Position numbers and translations under genes: made by a program. A stretch of 64,000 bases of DNA. Origin: Rhizobiales bacterium CCH3-A5. Lineage in GTDB: Bacteria > Pseudomonadota > Alphaproteobacteria > Rhizobiales > Beijerinckiaceae. This document shows, piece by piece, positions 34,222 through 43,000 of the stretch; positions within the stretch are counted from its first letter, which is position 1, and every line of letters begins with the position of its first letter. The notes under the pieces are model-generated. The model did no database searches and was not told the DNA's origin. It worked only from the letters and a program-made list of their open reading frames with translations. The stretch lies in assembly GCA_001556025.1 (NCBI GenBank), contig LSIB01000007.1, positions 79,177-143,176 on the forward strand, in the 5' to 3' direction.

Positions 34222-34887
34222 TCAGGAGATGTTGTCGAGTGAGAACCGCGACAGGCTTCGGATATGCGCCTGCGCCGCCTTGCGGGCGCGCTTGGCATCC
34301 TCCGCCTGCAGCGCGACGACGATCTCCATGTGCTCGACCGCGTCCTGCCCGACGCGGTCGGCCAGCCGCGCGATCTCGAACAGGCGCGTGGTGACGCGCA
34401 GCGAGCGGATCATCTGCCCCATCACGGCGTTGCCGCAACCCTCGATGTAGAGCCCGTGGACATTGTCGTCCGAGCGCCAATGCGCGTCTGTGTGATAGCT
34501 GGTCGCCGCCAGCAGTTCCTCGATCTCGCGCTGGACCATGCCGAGCCTGGCCTGCGACAGCCGGCCGGCCGCGAGCGAGGCCGCCTCGCCCTCGAGCAGT
34601 TCGCGCACCTTCAGGCTCTGGAGATATTCGCCGAGATCGACATTGCGCACCATGAAGGAGCGGTTCGCCGCCTTGACCACAAGGCCCTCGCCTTCCAGCC
34701 GCTGCAGCGCCTCGCGCAGGGGCGTCCGCGAAATGCCCAGTATGTCGGCGAGCTTGGCTTCGACGATCAGCTCGCCGCCCTTCAGCCGGCGGCCGCGGAT
34801 CATCTCCGACACCGCCTTGTAGGCGAGGTTGGAGAGGTTGTAGCCGCCTGTCTGCTCGGGAGCGTCGCTCGGCTCGATCAGGGTCAT
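34222..34887 (-). CDS. GntR family regulator, FadR (FCD) subfamily
   Basis: 221 residues with an N-terminal winged helix (AYKAVSEMIRGRRLKGGELIVEAKLADILGISRTPLREAL, then LEGEGLVVKAANRSFMV) and an all-helical FCD ligand domain (LKVRELLEGEAASLAAGRL; HWRSDDNVHGLYIEGCGNAVMGQMIRSL; EHMEIVVALQAEDAKRARKAAQAH) with the His/Asp metal-ligand pattern. It is convergent with the EamA gene (3 bp gap). It is the obvious candidate to bind the ATTGTATAC palindromes at 27375, 31342 and 36474; FadR-type regulators generally act as repressors released by a pathway metabolite. Confidence 0.92.
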   Translation of the reverse strand: MTLIEPSDAPEQTGGYNLSNLAYKAVSEMIRGRRLKGGELIVEAKLADILGISRTPLREALQRLEGEGLVVKAANRSFMVRNVDLGEYLQSLKVRELLEGEAASLAAGRLSQARLGMVQREIEELLAATSYHTDAHWRSDDNVHGLYIEGCGNAVMGQMIRSLRVTTRLFEIARLADRVGQDAVEHMEIVVALQAEDAKRARKAAQAHIRSLSRFSLDNIS

Positions 34888-34970
34888 GCTGTCGTCTTCG
34901 TGCTGTGGTTGCAGGACCGTCTTTGGACCGGGCGGCGCATGTCATCAAGCCCCGCCGCGCGGGTTCGCCA

Positions 34971-36419
34971 TCAGCGATACCGCCCCGCGGGCTCGAACGG
35001 CGTCGGAAGCTGGCCCGCCGGCACGGCCAGCGCCGAGCGCTCGCGGGCGATATGCAGACCCTGCATCGGCGCGCCGGCCGCTTGCCCGTCCCGCACGACG
35101 ACTCGCCCGCGCAGGATCGTCGTCGCCGGCCAGCCCTTCACCGTGATCCCTTCATAGGGTGTGTAGTCGGCGCCGTGATGCATGAGCGACTGGCTGATCG
35201 TCACCTCGCGCTGGGGATCCCAGATCGCGATGTCGGCATCCATGCCGATCGCGATCGAGCCCTTCTTCGTCAGGCCGTAGGTCTTCGCATGATTGGTCGA
35301 GGACAGCGCCACGAACTGGTTCAGCGTGATGCGACCCTTGCCGACGCCCTCCGAGAACAGGATCGGCAGCCTTGTCTCGACACCGGGGATGCCGTTGGGC
35401 ACCCAGCGGAACGAGGTTTTCCCCTTCGGCGTCAGCTTGCCGGCCGGGTCCTCATAGCGAAACGGACAATGGTCGGAGGAAAAGACGCTGAAGATGCCGT
35501 TCTCCAGCCCCTCCCAGCAGGCCTGCTGGCTGGCATGGTCGCGCGGCGGCGGCGAGCAGACATATTTCGCGCCCTCCATGTTGAGGCCGTCCATGTCGGC
35601 CTCGGTCAGCACGAGATATTGCGGGCACGTCTCGCCATAGACCTTCAGGCCGCGCGAGCGGGCGCGCGCGATCTCCTCCATCGCCTCGCGATTGGAGACG
35701 TGGACGATCATCACCGGCACGTCGACGAGTTCGGCGAGCGAGATGGCGCGATGCGTCGCCTCGCGCTCGACGGGGATGGGCCGCGACGTACCGTGGAATT
35801 TCGGCGCGATCTGCCCACCGCGCTCCAGACGGTCGGTCAGGAAGCGGATGGCGTCGTAATTCTCGGCATGGACCATGACGAGCGCGCCGGTCTCGCGCGC
35901 GACCGACATCACCTCCAGCATCTGCCGGTCGTTCAGCGCCAGCCCGTCATAGGTCATGAACACCTTGAACGAGGTGTAGCCGTCCTCGATCAGCGCCGGC
36001 AGCTCCTGCCCCAGCACCTGCTCGGTCGGGTCGGAGATCACGAGATGGAAGGCGACATCGACATGGCACTGGCCCTCCGCCAGCCCATGATAGGACTTGA
36101 CCGTCTCGCGCAGGCTCACCCCCTTCTCCTGCACGCAGAACGGCATCACCGTGGTGTTGCCGCCGAACGCGGCGGAGAGCGTGCCGGACGCGAAATCATC
36201 GGCCATGACGATGCCCTCGCCGCTCGGCTGTGCGATGTGGACATGGCTGTCGATGCCGCCGGGCAGCACCAGCCTGCCCGTGGCGTCGATCGTCTCCGAC
36301 GTCGCGCCGAGATCATGCCCGAGCGCCACGATGACGCCGTCGCGGATGCCGATATCGCAGGAGAAAATGTCCGATGCGGTCGCGATGGTGCCGCCCGCGA
36401 TGATCAGGTCGTAAGCCAT
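34971..36419 (-). CDS. Dihydropyrimidinase/hydantoinase family cyclic amidohydrolase
   Basis: 482-residue amidohydrolase. The ATG at 36419 (MAYDLIIAGGTIATAS) fits the family. HxH is in GGIDSHVHIAQP, the carboxylated Lys in GYTSFKVFMTYDG, His ligands in VMVHAENYD and VMIVHVSN, and the final Asp in VFSSDHCPF. The substrate-binding Tyr position is occupied within the HGTSRPIPVEREATHRAI region. D-hydantoinases open cyclic ureides and imides such as dihydropyrimidines, hydantoins and some lactams. It is monocistronic, leftward, and behind candidate operator site 3. Confidence 0.9.
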   Translation of the reverse strand: MAYDLIIAGGTIATASDIFSCDIGIRDGVIVALGHDLGATSETIDATGRLVLPGGIDSHVHIAQPSGEGIVMADDFASGTLSAAFGGNTTVMPFCVQEKGVSLRETVKSYHGLAEGQCHVDVAFHLVISDPTEQVLGQELPALIEDGYTSFKVFMTYDGLALNDRQMLEVMSVARETGALVMVHAENYDAIRFLTDRLERGGQIAPKFHGTSRPIPVEREATHRAISLAELVDVPVMIVHVSNREAMEEIARARSRGLKVYGETCPQYLVLTEADMDGLNMEGAKYVCSPPPRDHASQQACWEGLENGIFSVFSSDHCPFRYEDPAGKLTPKGKTSFRWVPNGIPGVETRLPILFSEGVGKGRITLNQFVALSSTNHAKTYGLTKKGSIAIGMDADIAIWDPQREVTISQSLMHHGADYTPYEGITVKGWPATTILRGRVVVRDGQAAGAPMQGLHIARERSALAVPAGQLPTPFEPAGRYR

Positions 36420-36467
36420 GTCAGATCTCCGCCGGGCAGAGGAGCCGCACTGCAACTCGAACCCAGG

Positions 36468-36496
36468 ATACAGTTTGTATGCAGAGCGCATTCTTA
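36468..36496. promoter_or_regulatory. Candidate GntR operator, site 3
   Basis: TTTGTATGC-N5-GCATTCTTA at 36474-36496 follows the spacing of sites 1 and 2, and overlaps a perfect ATACA-GTT-TGTAT repeat at 36468-36480. It lies 50-75 bp upstream of the hydantoinase start. The rest of the 276-bp gap to dnaE2 holds nothing I recognise. Confidence 0.5.
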
Positions 36497-36695
36497 GCGC
36501 CGTCCTGCTTCGCTGCAAGCGCGAAGGCTGCGCCTTGCCCGCTGGACCTCAGAGGTCCGACCGGATCGGTCCCGGCGGGCGAACCGGCCTGTCTCGGCTG
36601 CACCTCGCCAACAGCGGACCTGAATGGTCGGCCCGAGATCTGGCACGGGAAATCAGGCAAGCTGCTTTCGTGACCGGTCTCCTTCGATCGAAAAC

Positions 36696-39600
36696 CTAAT
36701 GGAAATCCCGCGATTTCGGCAGGATGCGGACATTGCGCGGGTGGCGTCCGCGCGGAATTTGCGGGTGCAGGATTTCGTCGGCCCGCGTCAGGACGATCTC
36801 GGCGCGATGGGTGTCCGACAGGCTCAGGAGATCGGCGGTCCGGTCGAAGACGCGCTGCGCCATCAGATGCGTAACCCCTTCGGGGCTTTTCTGGACACGG
36901 CCTTCGACCAGCAGCAGGCGAGCGCCCATCACCTCGCGCCGGTAGCGCTCGAACAGCCGCGCCCAGAGCACGACATTGGTGACGCCCGTCTCGTCCTCCA
37001 GCGTAATGAAGATCGCCTTGCCGTTGCCGGGGCGCTGGCGCACCAGCACGATGCCGGCGGTGCGCACGAAGGCGGCGTCGGGCCTGGCGTCGGTCTCCGC
37101 GCTGCTCGAAATCCTCTGTGAGCGGAACAGGGGGCGCAAAAGTCCCATCGGATGACCCTTCAACGAAAGCCGCGCCGTCTGGTAGTCGGCGACGACATGC
37201 TCCTGCAGGGCCATGACGGGCAGGGACGCATCCGGCTCGGTCCCGAGTTCCTGCGCACCGGCCGTGGCAAAAAGCGGCAGGGCCTCGTCATCGGGCAGTC
37301 GGCGCACGGCCCAGAGCGCCTCGCGGCGGTCCAGCCCGATCGAACGGAAGGCGTCGGCATCGGCCAGCAGACGCATGGCGCGGGCGGGAAGGTTCGCACG
37401 GCGCATCAGCTCTTCGACGCCGCAAAATCCCGCACCGCGCGCGGCCTCGATCGCCAGGCCCCATTCCTCGCGAAAGCCGTCGATCTGGCGCAAGCCGAGG
37501 CGAAGGGCGAAGGGGGACGGGGAGGAACCATTCTCCGCGCGTTCCAGCGCATTGTCCCAGCAACTCGCGTTCACATCAATCGCGCGCAACGCGACGCCGC
37601 CGTTCTCATGCGCCTCGCGCACGATCTGGGCCGGGGCGTAAAACCCCATCGGCTGCGAATTCAGCAGTGCGCAGGCGAAGGCGGCCGGATGGTGCTTCTT
37701 CAGCCAGGACGAGACATAGACCAGCTTGGCGAAGGAGGCGGCGTGGCTCTCGGGGAAGCCGTAGCTGCCGAACCCCTTGATCTGGTCGAAGCAGCGCTGG
37801 GCGAAGACGCGCTCATAGCCGCGCGCGACCATGCGCTCGACCATCAGCTCTTCGTAATTGCCGATGGTGCCGTCATTGCGGAAGGTCGCCATCGCCTTGC
37901 GCAGCCCGTTGGCCTCGATATCGCTGAATTTCGCCGCGACCATGGCGAGCTTCATCGCCTGCTCCTGGAAGAGCGGTACACCCTTTGTCTTGTTGAGGAC
38001 CGCGAAGAGTTCGTCCTTCTCACCATGCTCTGGTGACGGCGAGGGATAGTTCACCTCTTCCAGTCCGGCTCGCCGCCTCAGATAGGGGTGCACCATGTCG
38101 CCCTGGATCGGACCCGGCCTGACGATCGCGACCTGGATGATGAGATCGTAGAACACGCGCGGCTTCAGGCGCGGCAGCATGTTCATTTGCGCTCGGCTCT
38201 CGACCTGGAAGACGCCGAGCGACTTGCCCTCGCAGAGCATGTCGTAGGTCGCCTCGTCTCCGACAGGGATATCGGCGAGCCCGAGATCCCGGCCCTCATG
38301 CGCGCGCAGCAGATCGAAGGCCTTGCGGATGCAGGTCAGCATGCCGAGCGCCAGCACATCGACCTTCATCAGCTTGAGCGCGTCAATGTCGTCCTTGTCC
38401 CATTCGATGAAGGTGCGGTCAGCCATGGCGGCCTTGCCGACCGGGACCATCTCGTCGAGCCGGTGGCGGGCCAGCACGAAGCCGCCGACATGCTGCGAGA
38501 GATGGCGCGGAAACAGCAGCAGACGTTGTGCGAAGCCGACGGCGCGCGCGATCGTCGGATTCGTCGGATCGAGCCCGGCCTGACGGACATGGGCAGCCGC
38601 GATTTCGCTGCCCCACGAGCCCCATTGCGTGCCCGCGAGCCTGGCGGTGACGTCTTCGGTCAGGCCCAGCGCCTTGCCGATGTCGCGGATGGCGCTGCGC
38701 GGCCTGTAGCGGATCACGGTCGCGGCGATGCCGGCGCGGTGGCGGCCATAGGTTTCGTAGATCCACTGGATCACCTCCTCGCGCCGCTCATGCTCGAAAT
38801 CGACGTCGATGTCGGGCGGCTCCCTGCGCTGCGTCGAGATGAAGCGCTCGAACAGCACGTCGCTCTCGGCGGGATCGACCGCCGTGATGCCGAGCACGAA
38901 GCAGACCGCGGAGTTTGCGGCCGATCCACGCCCCTGGCAGAGAATGCCCCGGTTCTCGGCGAAATCGACGATCTGGCGGATGGTCAGGAAATAGCGCGCA
39001 TAGTCGAGCTGCGCGATCAGGATGAGTTCCTTGTCGAGCAGCTTGCGGACCTTGTCGGGCACGCCTTCGGGATAGCGGATCTGCGATCGCCGCCGCACCA
39101 GCTCTTCCAGCCAGCCCTGCGGCGTCCAGCCGGGCGGCACGGGCTCGTCGGGATATTCATATCGAAGCTGGCCGAGATCGAAATCGATGCGGCCGAGCAG
39201 ATGGCCGATCTCCGCGATCGCCTCGGGCGCATCGCGGAACAGCCGCTTCATCTCTTGCCCTGACTTGAGATGGCGCTCCGCATTGGCTTCCAGCAGCCGG
39301 CCGGCCCGGTCGATGGTGACGCCTTCGCGGATGCAGGTCAGCAGATCCTGCAGATCGCGCTGTTCGGGAGCATCGTAGAGCACGTCGTTGGTGGCCAGCA
39401 GCGGCGTTTGGGTGGCGGCCGCGATCGCCTTCAGCCGCGCGAGGCGGCGCCGGTCGTCGCCCTTGCGGTGCATGCTGGCGCCGATCCAGACCGCGCCGGG
39501 AGCGGCCTCGGCCAGCCGGGCAAGCAGCGCCGGCAGGCCGTCGAAACTGCGGCCCGGCATCAGGATCAACAGCAGATCGCGCGTATCCGCCAGCAGATCG

Positions 39601-40064
39601 TCGAGAAGGAGGACGCAGTCGCCTTTGGTGACGCCCTCCTTCAGATTCCCTTTGCTCAGAAGCCGGCAGAGCCGGCCCCAGCCGGTACGGTTGGCCGGGT
39701 AGACGACGATGTCGGGCGTGCCGTCGGCCAAGACGAGCCGGCTGCCGACGACAAGCCTGAACGACGCCACCATCGTCCGGATTTGCCCGGGCGAGAGGTT
39801 CAGACCCGCGAAAACCGGGTTTTCCATCCAGACATGCTCGCCGGGACTGTCGCCCTCCTTCAGTTTCTCGACCGGTTTGAGCCCCTCGCGCAGATCGTTC
39901 AGCGCGCTCCAGACCCGCACAACGCCGGCGACCGTGTTGCGGTCGGCGATGCCGATGCCGGCATGCCCCAGCAAGAGGGCGGTCAGCAGCATGGTGGGGC
40001 CAGGCGATGCGCCCCGCAGGAAAGAGAAATTCGTCGCGGCGACGAGCTCGGCATAGGCGCTCAT
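36696..40064 (-). CDS. dnaE2: Error-prone DNA polymerase DnaE2 (ImuC)
   Basis: 1122-residue C-family polymerase used in SOS mutagenesis with ImuA and ImuB. It begins MSAYAELVAATNFSFLRGAS, a typical DnaE2 start with the PHP domain. Polymerase motifs include GRGSAANSAVCFVLGIT, the PDIDVDFEHERREEV active-site Asp pair, the SQHVGGFVL block and RPGPIQGDMVHPYLRRR. The C-terminal OB region has GIVLVRQRPGNGKAIFITLEDETG. It follows imuB by 10 bp. DnaE2 supplies the active synthesis in this mutasome; the upstream N-terminal open frame beyond 40064 is an antisense-like extension and not part of the gene. Confidence 0.96.
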   Translation of the reverse strand: MSAYAELVAATNFSFLRGASPGPTMLLTALLLGHAGIGIADRNTVAGVVRVWSALNDLREGLKPVEKLKEGDSPGEHVWMENPVFAGLNLSPGQIRTMVASFRLVVGSRLVLADGTPDIVVYPANRTGWGRLCRLLSKGNLKEGVTKGDCVLLLDDLLADTRDLLLILMPGRSFDGLPALLARLAEAAPGAVWIGASMHRKGDDRRRLARLKAIAAATQTPLLATNDVLYDAPEQRDLQDLLTCIREGVTIDRAGRLLEANAERHLKSGQEMKRLFRDAPEAIAEIGHLLGRIDFDLGQLRYEYPDEPVPPGWTPQGWLEELVRRRSQIRYPEGVPDKVRKLLDKELILIAQLDYARYFLTIRQIVDFAENRGILCQGRGSAANSAVCFVLGITAVDPAESDVLFERFISTQRREPPDIDVDFEHERREEVIQWIYETYGRHRAGIAATVIRYRPRSAIRDIGKALGLTEDVTARLAGTQWGSWGSEIAAAHVRQAGLDPTNPTIARAVGFAQRLLLFPRHLSQHVGGFVLARHRLDEMVPVGKAAMADRTFIEWDKDDIDALKLMKVDVLALGMLTCIRKAFDLLRAHEGRDLGLADIPVGDEATYDMLCEGKSLGVFQVESRAQMNMLPRLKPRVFYDLIIQVAIVRPGPIQGDMVHPYLRRRAGLEEVNYPSPSPEHGEKDELFAVLNKTKGVPLFQEQAMKLAMVAAKFSDIEANGLRKAMATFRNDGTIGNYEELMVERMVARGYERVFAQRCFDQIKGFGSYGFPESHAASFAKLVYVSSWLKKHHPAAFACALLNSQPMGFYAPAQIVREAHENGGVALRAIDVNASCWDNALERAENGSSPSPFALRLGLRQIDGFREEWGLAIEAARGAGFCGVEELMRRANLPARAMRLLADADAFRSIGLDRREALWAVRRLPDDEALPLFATAGAQELGTEPDASLPVMALQEHVVADYQTARLSLKGHPMGLLRPLFRSQRISSSAETDARPDAAFVRTAGIVLVRQRPGNGKAIFITLEDETGVTNVVLWARLFERYRREVMGARLLLVEGRVQKSPEGVTHLMAQRVFDRTADLLSLSDTHRAEIVLTRADEILHPQIPRGRHPRNVRILPKSRDFH

Positions 40065-40074
40065 GACGTGAATC

Positions 40075-41622
40075 TCATGCGAACAGCCCATGCAGGAACC
40101 AGCGCGGCGGTCCCTCCTCGCGCTCGTAGAGACCGGCGCGAAACAGCCAGAAGCGGCGGCCCTGCGCATCCTCAACGCGGTAATAGTCGCGCGTCGGCTC
40201 GGAGGGGCCGTCGCGCCACCATTCCGGCGCGATCCGCTCCGGGCCTTCGGCGCGGGCGATCTCATGCAGGACGCGCCGCCAGCGGAAGCGCAGCGGCGGG
40301 CCGTCAGGCACCTGCGCCAGGGTTTCGATCGGCTGCGGCGGCTCGAAGAGCTGGATAGGGCGAGACGGCGGCCCGTTCGGCTCCGGCGCGGGCCAGGCGA
40401 CCCTGGCGGCGATCGGCGCCACGGCAGGAACCGCTTTCGCCTCACGGCGCGGATCATGACTGTCCTGCGCGACGAAGCGCAGCACGCGATCGCGGCCGAA
40501 CCGGGTGACCAGCCGGTCGACGAGATCGGCGACGGCCTCGTCCTCGACGGCGCGGCCGTCGAGGCTGGGCTGATGGACGTTCAGGGGCTCGCAGACGGGC
40601 ACGGCGAGGCGGACGGCGTCGAAGCCGAAGCCGGGATCGAGCGGGTCTGCCAGCGCCTCGATCCGTTCGCGATAGAGCCGCAGGATCGCCTTCACGTCCC
40701 GCGAGGGCCGGCCGGTCTCGATCAGGAGCCGCCTGACCGCGCCGTCGCTGCGAAAGAAGCTGATCTCGAAAGCCCGGCCGCCCTCGCCGCGCTGCTCCAG
40801 CATGCGGCCTGCGTCCGTGATCAGCCGCACCACGACCTCTTCCAGCCCCGCCATGTCCAGCAGGGGTTCGGCGAAATGCCGCTCGACCATGCAGGCCGGT
40901 GGCGGACGCAACGGCGTGATGCGCGCATCCTCCCGGCCCAGAGTTCGTCTCAGCCGGACGGCCAGCCCCTCGCCGAAACGGGCCGACAGGGCGCTCGAGG
41001 GACGGTCAGTCAGATCGCCCACCGTCTTCAGCCCGGCGCGGGACAAGGCGAGCACGGTATCGGCGCTTGTCTCCAGCGCGGCGACCGGCAGCGGCGCGAT
41101 CGCGGACTCGTCGTCGCCCACCGGGACGATGCCGCCCGCCCCGAAACGCGAGAACGCATGGGCGGCCTCCGGCGTGCCCATGATGGCGGCGCGATGGGCG
41201 AGGCCGCCACGGCGCAGATACCCGGCGATCAATGCCAGAAGCGCCGCCTCGCCGCCGAAGAGATGGGCGCAGCCGGTGATGTCGAGCAGCAGGCCGTGAG
41301 GCGGATCGAGCGCGACCAGCGGCGTGAAGCGGTCGCAGAAAGCGGCGAGCCGATCGATCAGGCGCTCATCGGCGTGGCTGTCCGCCTCGACCGCGACGAG
41401 ATCGGGGATGCGGGCGCGCGCATCGGCGAGCGTCAATCCGCGCGTCAGGCCCAGCCGCGCGGCGTTGGCGTCGCAGCCGACGAGGCGCAAGGCGTTGCCT
41501 TGCGTCTCGACCACGACCAGCGGCGGCTCATCCGGCCTGCCGGAACCCTGAACCCTGCGCTCCCGCCGCAGCCGGTCTGTCGGCAGGAAAGGAAACCACA
41601 GAGCGAGATAGCGGCGCGGCAT
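40075..41622 (-). CDS. imuB: ImuB, catalytically inactive Y-family polymerase-like protein
   Basis: 515-residue Y-family homologue that acts as the hub of the ImuA-ImuB-DnaE2 mutasome and contacts the beta clamp. It starts MPRRYLALWFPFLPTDRLRR. The palm region has LLLDITGCAHLFGGEAALL, followed by the HhH-like LSRAGLKTVGDLTDRPSSALSARFG. The acidic residues expected at the active site of true DinB enzymes are not in place at the N-terminus (LALWFPFL). The 5' end overlaps imuA by 95 bp. The C-terminal RDYYRVEDAQGRRFWLFRAGLYE is characteristic of ImuB. Confidence 0.93.
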   Translation of the reverse strand: MPRRYLALWFPFLPTDRLRRERRVQGSGRPDEPPLVVVETQGNALRLVGCDANAARLGLTRGLTLADARARIPDLVAVEADSHADERLIDRLAAFCDRFTPLVALDPPHGLLLDITGCAHLFGGEAALLALIAGYLRRGGLAHRAAIMGTPEAAHAFSRFGAGGIVPVGDDESAIAPLPVAALETSADTVLALSRAGLKTVGDLTDRPSSALSARFGEGLAVRLRRTLGREDARITPLRPPPACMVERHFAEPLLDMAGLEEVVVRLITDAGRMLEQRGEGGRAFEISFFRSDGAVRRLLIETGRPSRDVKAILRLYRERIEALADPLDPGFGFDAVRLAVPVCEPLNVHQPSLDGRAVEDEAVADLVDRLVTRFGRDRVLRFVAQDSHDPRREAKAVPAVAPIAARVAWPAPEPNGPPSRPIQLFEPPQPIETLAQVPDGPPLRFRWRRVLHEIARAEGPERIAPEWWRDGPSEPTRDYYRVEDAQGRRFWLFRAGLYEREEGPPRWFLHGLFA

Positions 41623-42409
41623 CGGGGGACGTCTCGGTGGATACGGCTCTGGCGGGAAAGATGGACTGCTCCTGGAATCCAGATGGTTCCTGGAAAGCAG
41701 ATGGTTCCTGGAAGGATTGTCGGTCACGGTCCCACTCCACACGCCACTCACGCTCAGCGAGGCCGCCGCGGTGGCGCAGCAGCCTGAGACTGAAAGCCGG
41801 ATTGCCCGGCGCATTGGACTCAAGCGCCTGCGACGGCAGGGCGGAGACCTGCCAGCGGGTGCGGGCGGCGCTGGCGTCCTGCTTGCTTGAGGCGCGCAAC
41901 AGCACCGTCATCACGCCCGACGCCTCCGCCGCCAGCGCCAGCCTCCGGCTCGCCGTCAGATCGAGCAGGCGCGGCTCGCCCCAGGGCTCGATCAGCACCG
42001 CCCCCAGCGCCGCGCAGCGCGCAGCCTCCGCTCCGGCGCGCAGCACGCCTTGCGCATCGCGCGCCCGCACCAGCAGGATGCGCGAGGGATCGAAGCCAAG
42101 CTCGACGAGCCCCGGCGGATGCAGCCGCCCGGTCTCGGCATCGATAAAATCCTGCCGGACCCACAGGATCGGCCGGGTCTGCGCGGCGCGGATCGCCAGC
42201 CCCACGGAAAACCCGGTCGCCGCCGCAAGGTCGACCGTTCCCGCCGCGTAGACCTCGTGAAGGGCCGCGCGCGCGATGCCGCCCCCGAGCGGCGCGTCGA
42301 GAGCAGGCAGCCCGAACGTCACCTGCCCGACGGCGCTGCGCCCAGAGCGCTGCTCGGCCTCGGCAAGGCTGCAGCGCAGATCGGCCAGGAATTGGCTATG
42401 TGCAGGCAT
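41528..42409 (-). CDS. imuA: ImuA, RecA-like mutasome factor
   Basis: 293-residue protein of the ImuA (SulA/RecA-like) family that promotes DnaE2-dependent mutagenesis. The N-terminal region has FGLPALDAPLGGGIARAALHEVYAAG and AIRAAQTRPILWVRQDF; the middle has LLRASSKQDASAARTRWQVSAL. The C-terminal 60 residues are not conserved and contain the hexapeptide-like repeat SFQEPSAFQEPSGFQEQS, encoded by an 18-bp DNA repeat. It is the first gene of the operon, 14 bp downstream of a perfect SOS box, and its 3' end runs 95 bp into imuB. Confidence 0.9.
   Translation of the reverse strand: MPAHSQFLADLRCSLAEAEQRSGRSAVGQVTFGLPALDAPLGGGIARAALHEVYAAGTVDLAAATGFSVGLAIRAAQTRPILWVRQDFIDAETGRLHPPGLVELGFDPSRILLVRARDAQGVLRAGAEAARCAALGAVLIEPWGEPRLLDLTASRRLALAAEASGVMTVLLRASSKQDASAARTRWQVSALPSQALESNAPGNPAFSLRLLRHRGGLAEREWRVEWDRDRQSFQEPSAFQEPSGFQEQSIFPARAVSTETSPDAAPLSRSVVSFPADRPAAAGAQGSGFRQAG
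41665..41718. repeat. 18-bp tandem repeat inside imuA
   Basis: ATGGTTCCTGGAAAGCAG (41683-41700) is followed directly by ATGGTTCCTGGAAGGATT (41701-41718) and preceded by a diverged partial copy. The period is in frame, so copy number changes would lengthen or shorten the ImuA tail without breaking it. It ends about 45 bp from the imuB start. Confidence 0.75.
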
Positions 42410-42423
42410 GCGGAAAACCTAAT

Positions 42424-42438
42424 GTTCGCTATATGTTC
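42424..42438. promoter_or_regulatory. LexA SOS box (GTTC-N7-GTTC)
   Basis: GTTC-GCTATAT-GTTC, a perfect match to the direct-repeat LexA box of Alphaproteobacteria, starts 15 bp upstream of the imuA ATG. It predicts LexA repression of imuA-imuB-dnaE2 with induction by DNA damage. Confidence 0.9.
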
Positions 42439-42796
42439 TATCTTTATATCTCCTGCTTTCAGAAGGCGAGTCCGCTTTGCAAGCAGCCGCAGAAGAGCTC
42501 AATCCGCCAGACACGATCGAGCAGCCGGGCCGCTCGTGATTTCAGGGTGCTGCTCAGACCGTTGTGGAGCGAGCGGTAGGCCCCCGGACTCCAGAAACGC
42601 CAAAGGCTTGGCGGGGCCGTGGCATATTGCGGAAACAGGCGAAACCGGCCTCGAGACGTTCGATGAAGACCGGATTTCCACGGCCGTTCAAACGGCCCAT
42701 CGGCGCTTGTCTCAATGCGCGAGTCCAGCCAGCCCGCATCGAAGGTGCTGGCCAACTCAGATAAAGCGTGAAAAAATGAACGGAAAATGCGCGCGA
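42439..42796. other. 358-bp intergenic stretch without a recognisable gene
   Basis: Between the SOS box and the tRNA gene. The first 30 bases are AT-rich (promoter-like for imuA). Several open frames of 60-98 codons exist on both strands, but none shows a domain, a good ribosome-binding site or coding-like character that favours one strand. I see no insertion sequence ends or clear terminators. Confidence 0.6.
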
Positions 42797-42871
42797 TGGC
42801 GCTCCCATGGGGAATCGAACCCCAGTTTTCGCCGTGAGAGGGCGACGTCCTGACCGCTAGACGATGGGAGC
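42797..42871 (-). tRNA. tRNA-Glu (CUC anticodon)
   Basis: 75-nt cloverleaf on the minus strand. The acceptor stem is GCTCCCA paired with TGGGAGC; the anticodon arm is CGCCCTCTCACGGCG with CTC in the loop; the T arm is CTGGGGTTCGATTCCCCA. The G discriminator and the CCA end are encoded. It matches bacterial tRNA-Glu throughout. Confidence 0.95.
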
Positions 42872-43000
42872 AGCGCGGCAGAGGAGGTCTGTTTAGTCAG
42901 CCCGCCGCCGCTCTGCAACTGTTTTTGCGAGGCGCGGATGCGAAACCGGGCCGGACGGCGTGAAGGCCGTCCGGCCCAAAAGAGAAGTCGCCGCGAAACT

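Noticed and set aside
23316..36496. A complete hydroxyproline degradation pathway
   Set aside because: Dehydrogenase and DapA-like genes fit, but no proline racemase-type epimerase or ketoglutarate semialdehyde dehydrogenase is in the block, so I kept the substrate open.
40065..40457. N-terminal extension of dnaE2
   Set aside because: The in-frame extension runs through imuB in another frame and is Arg/Ser-rich; DnaE2 proteins start at MSAYAEL.
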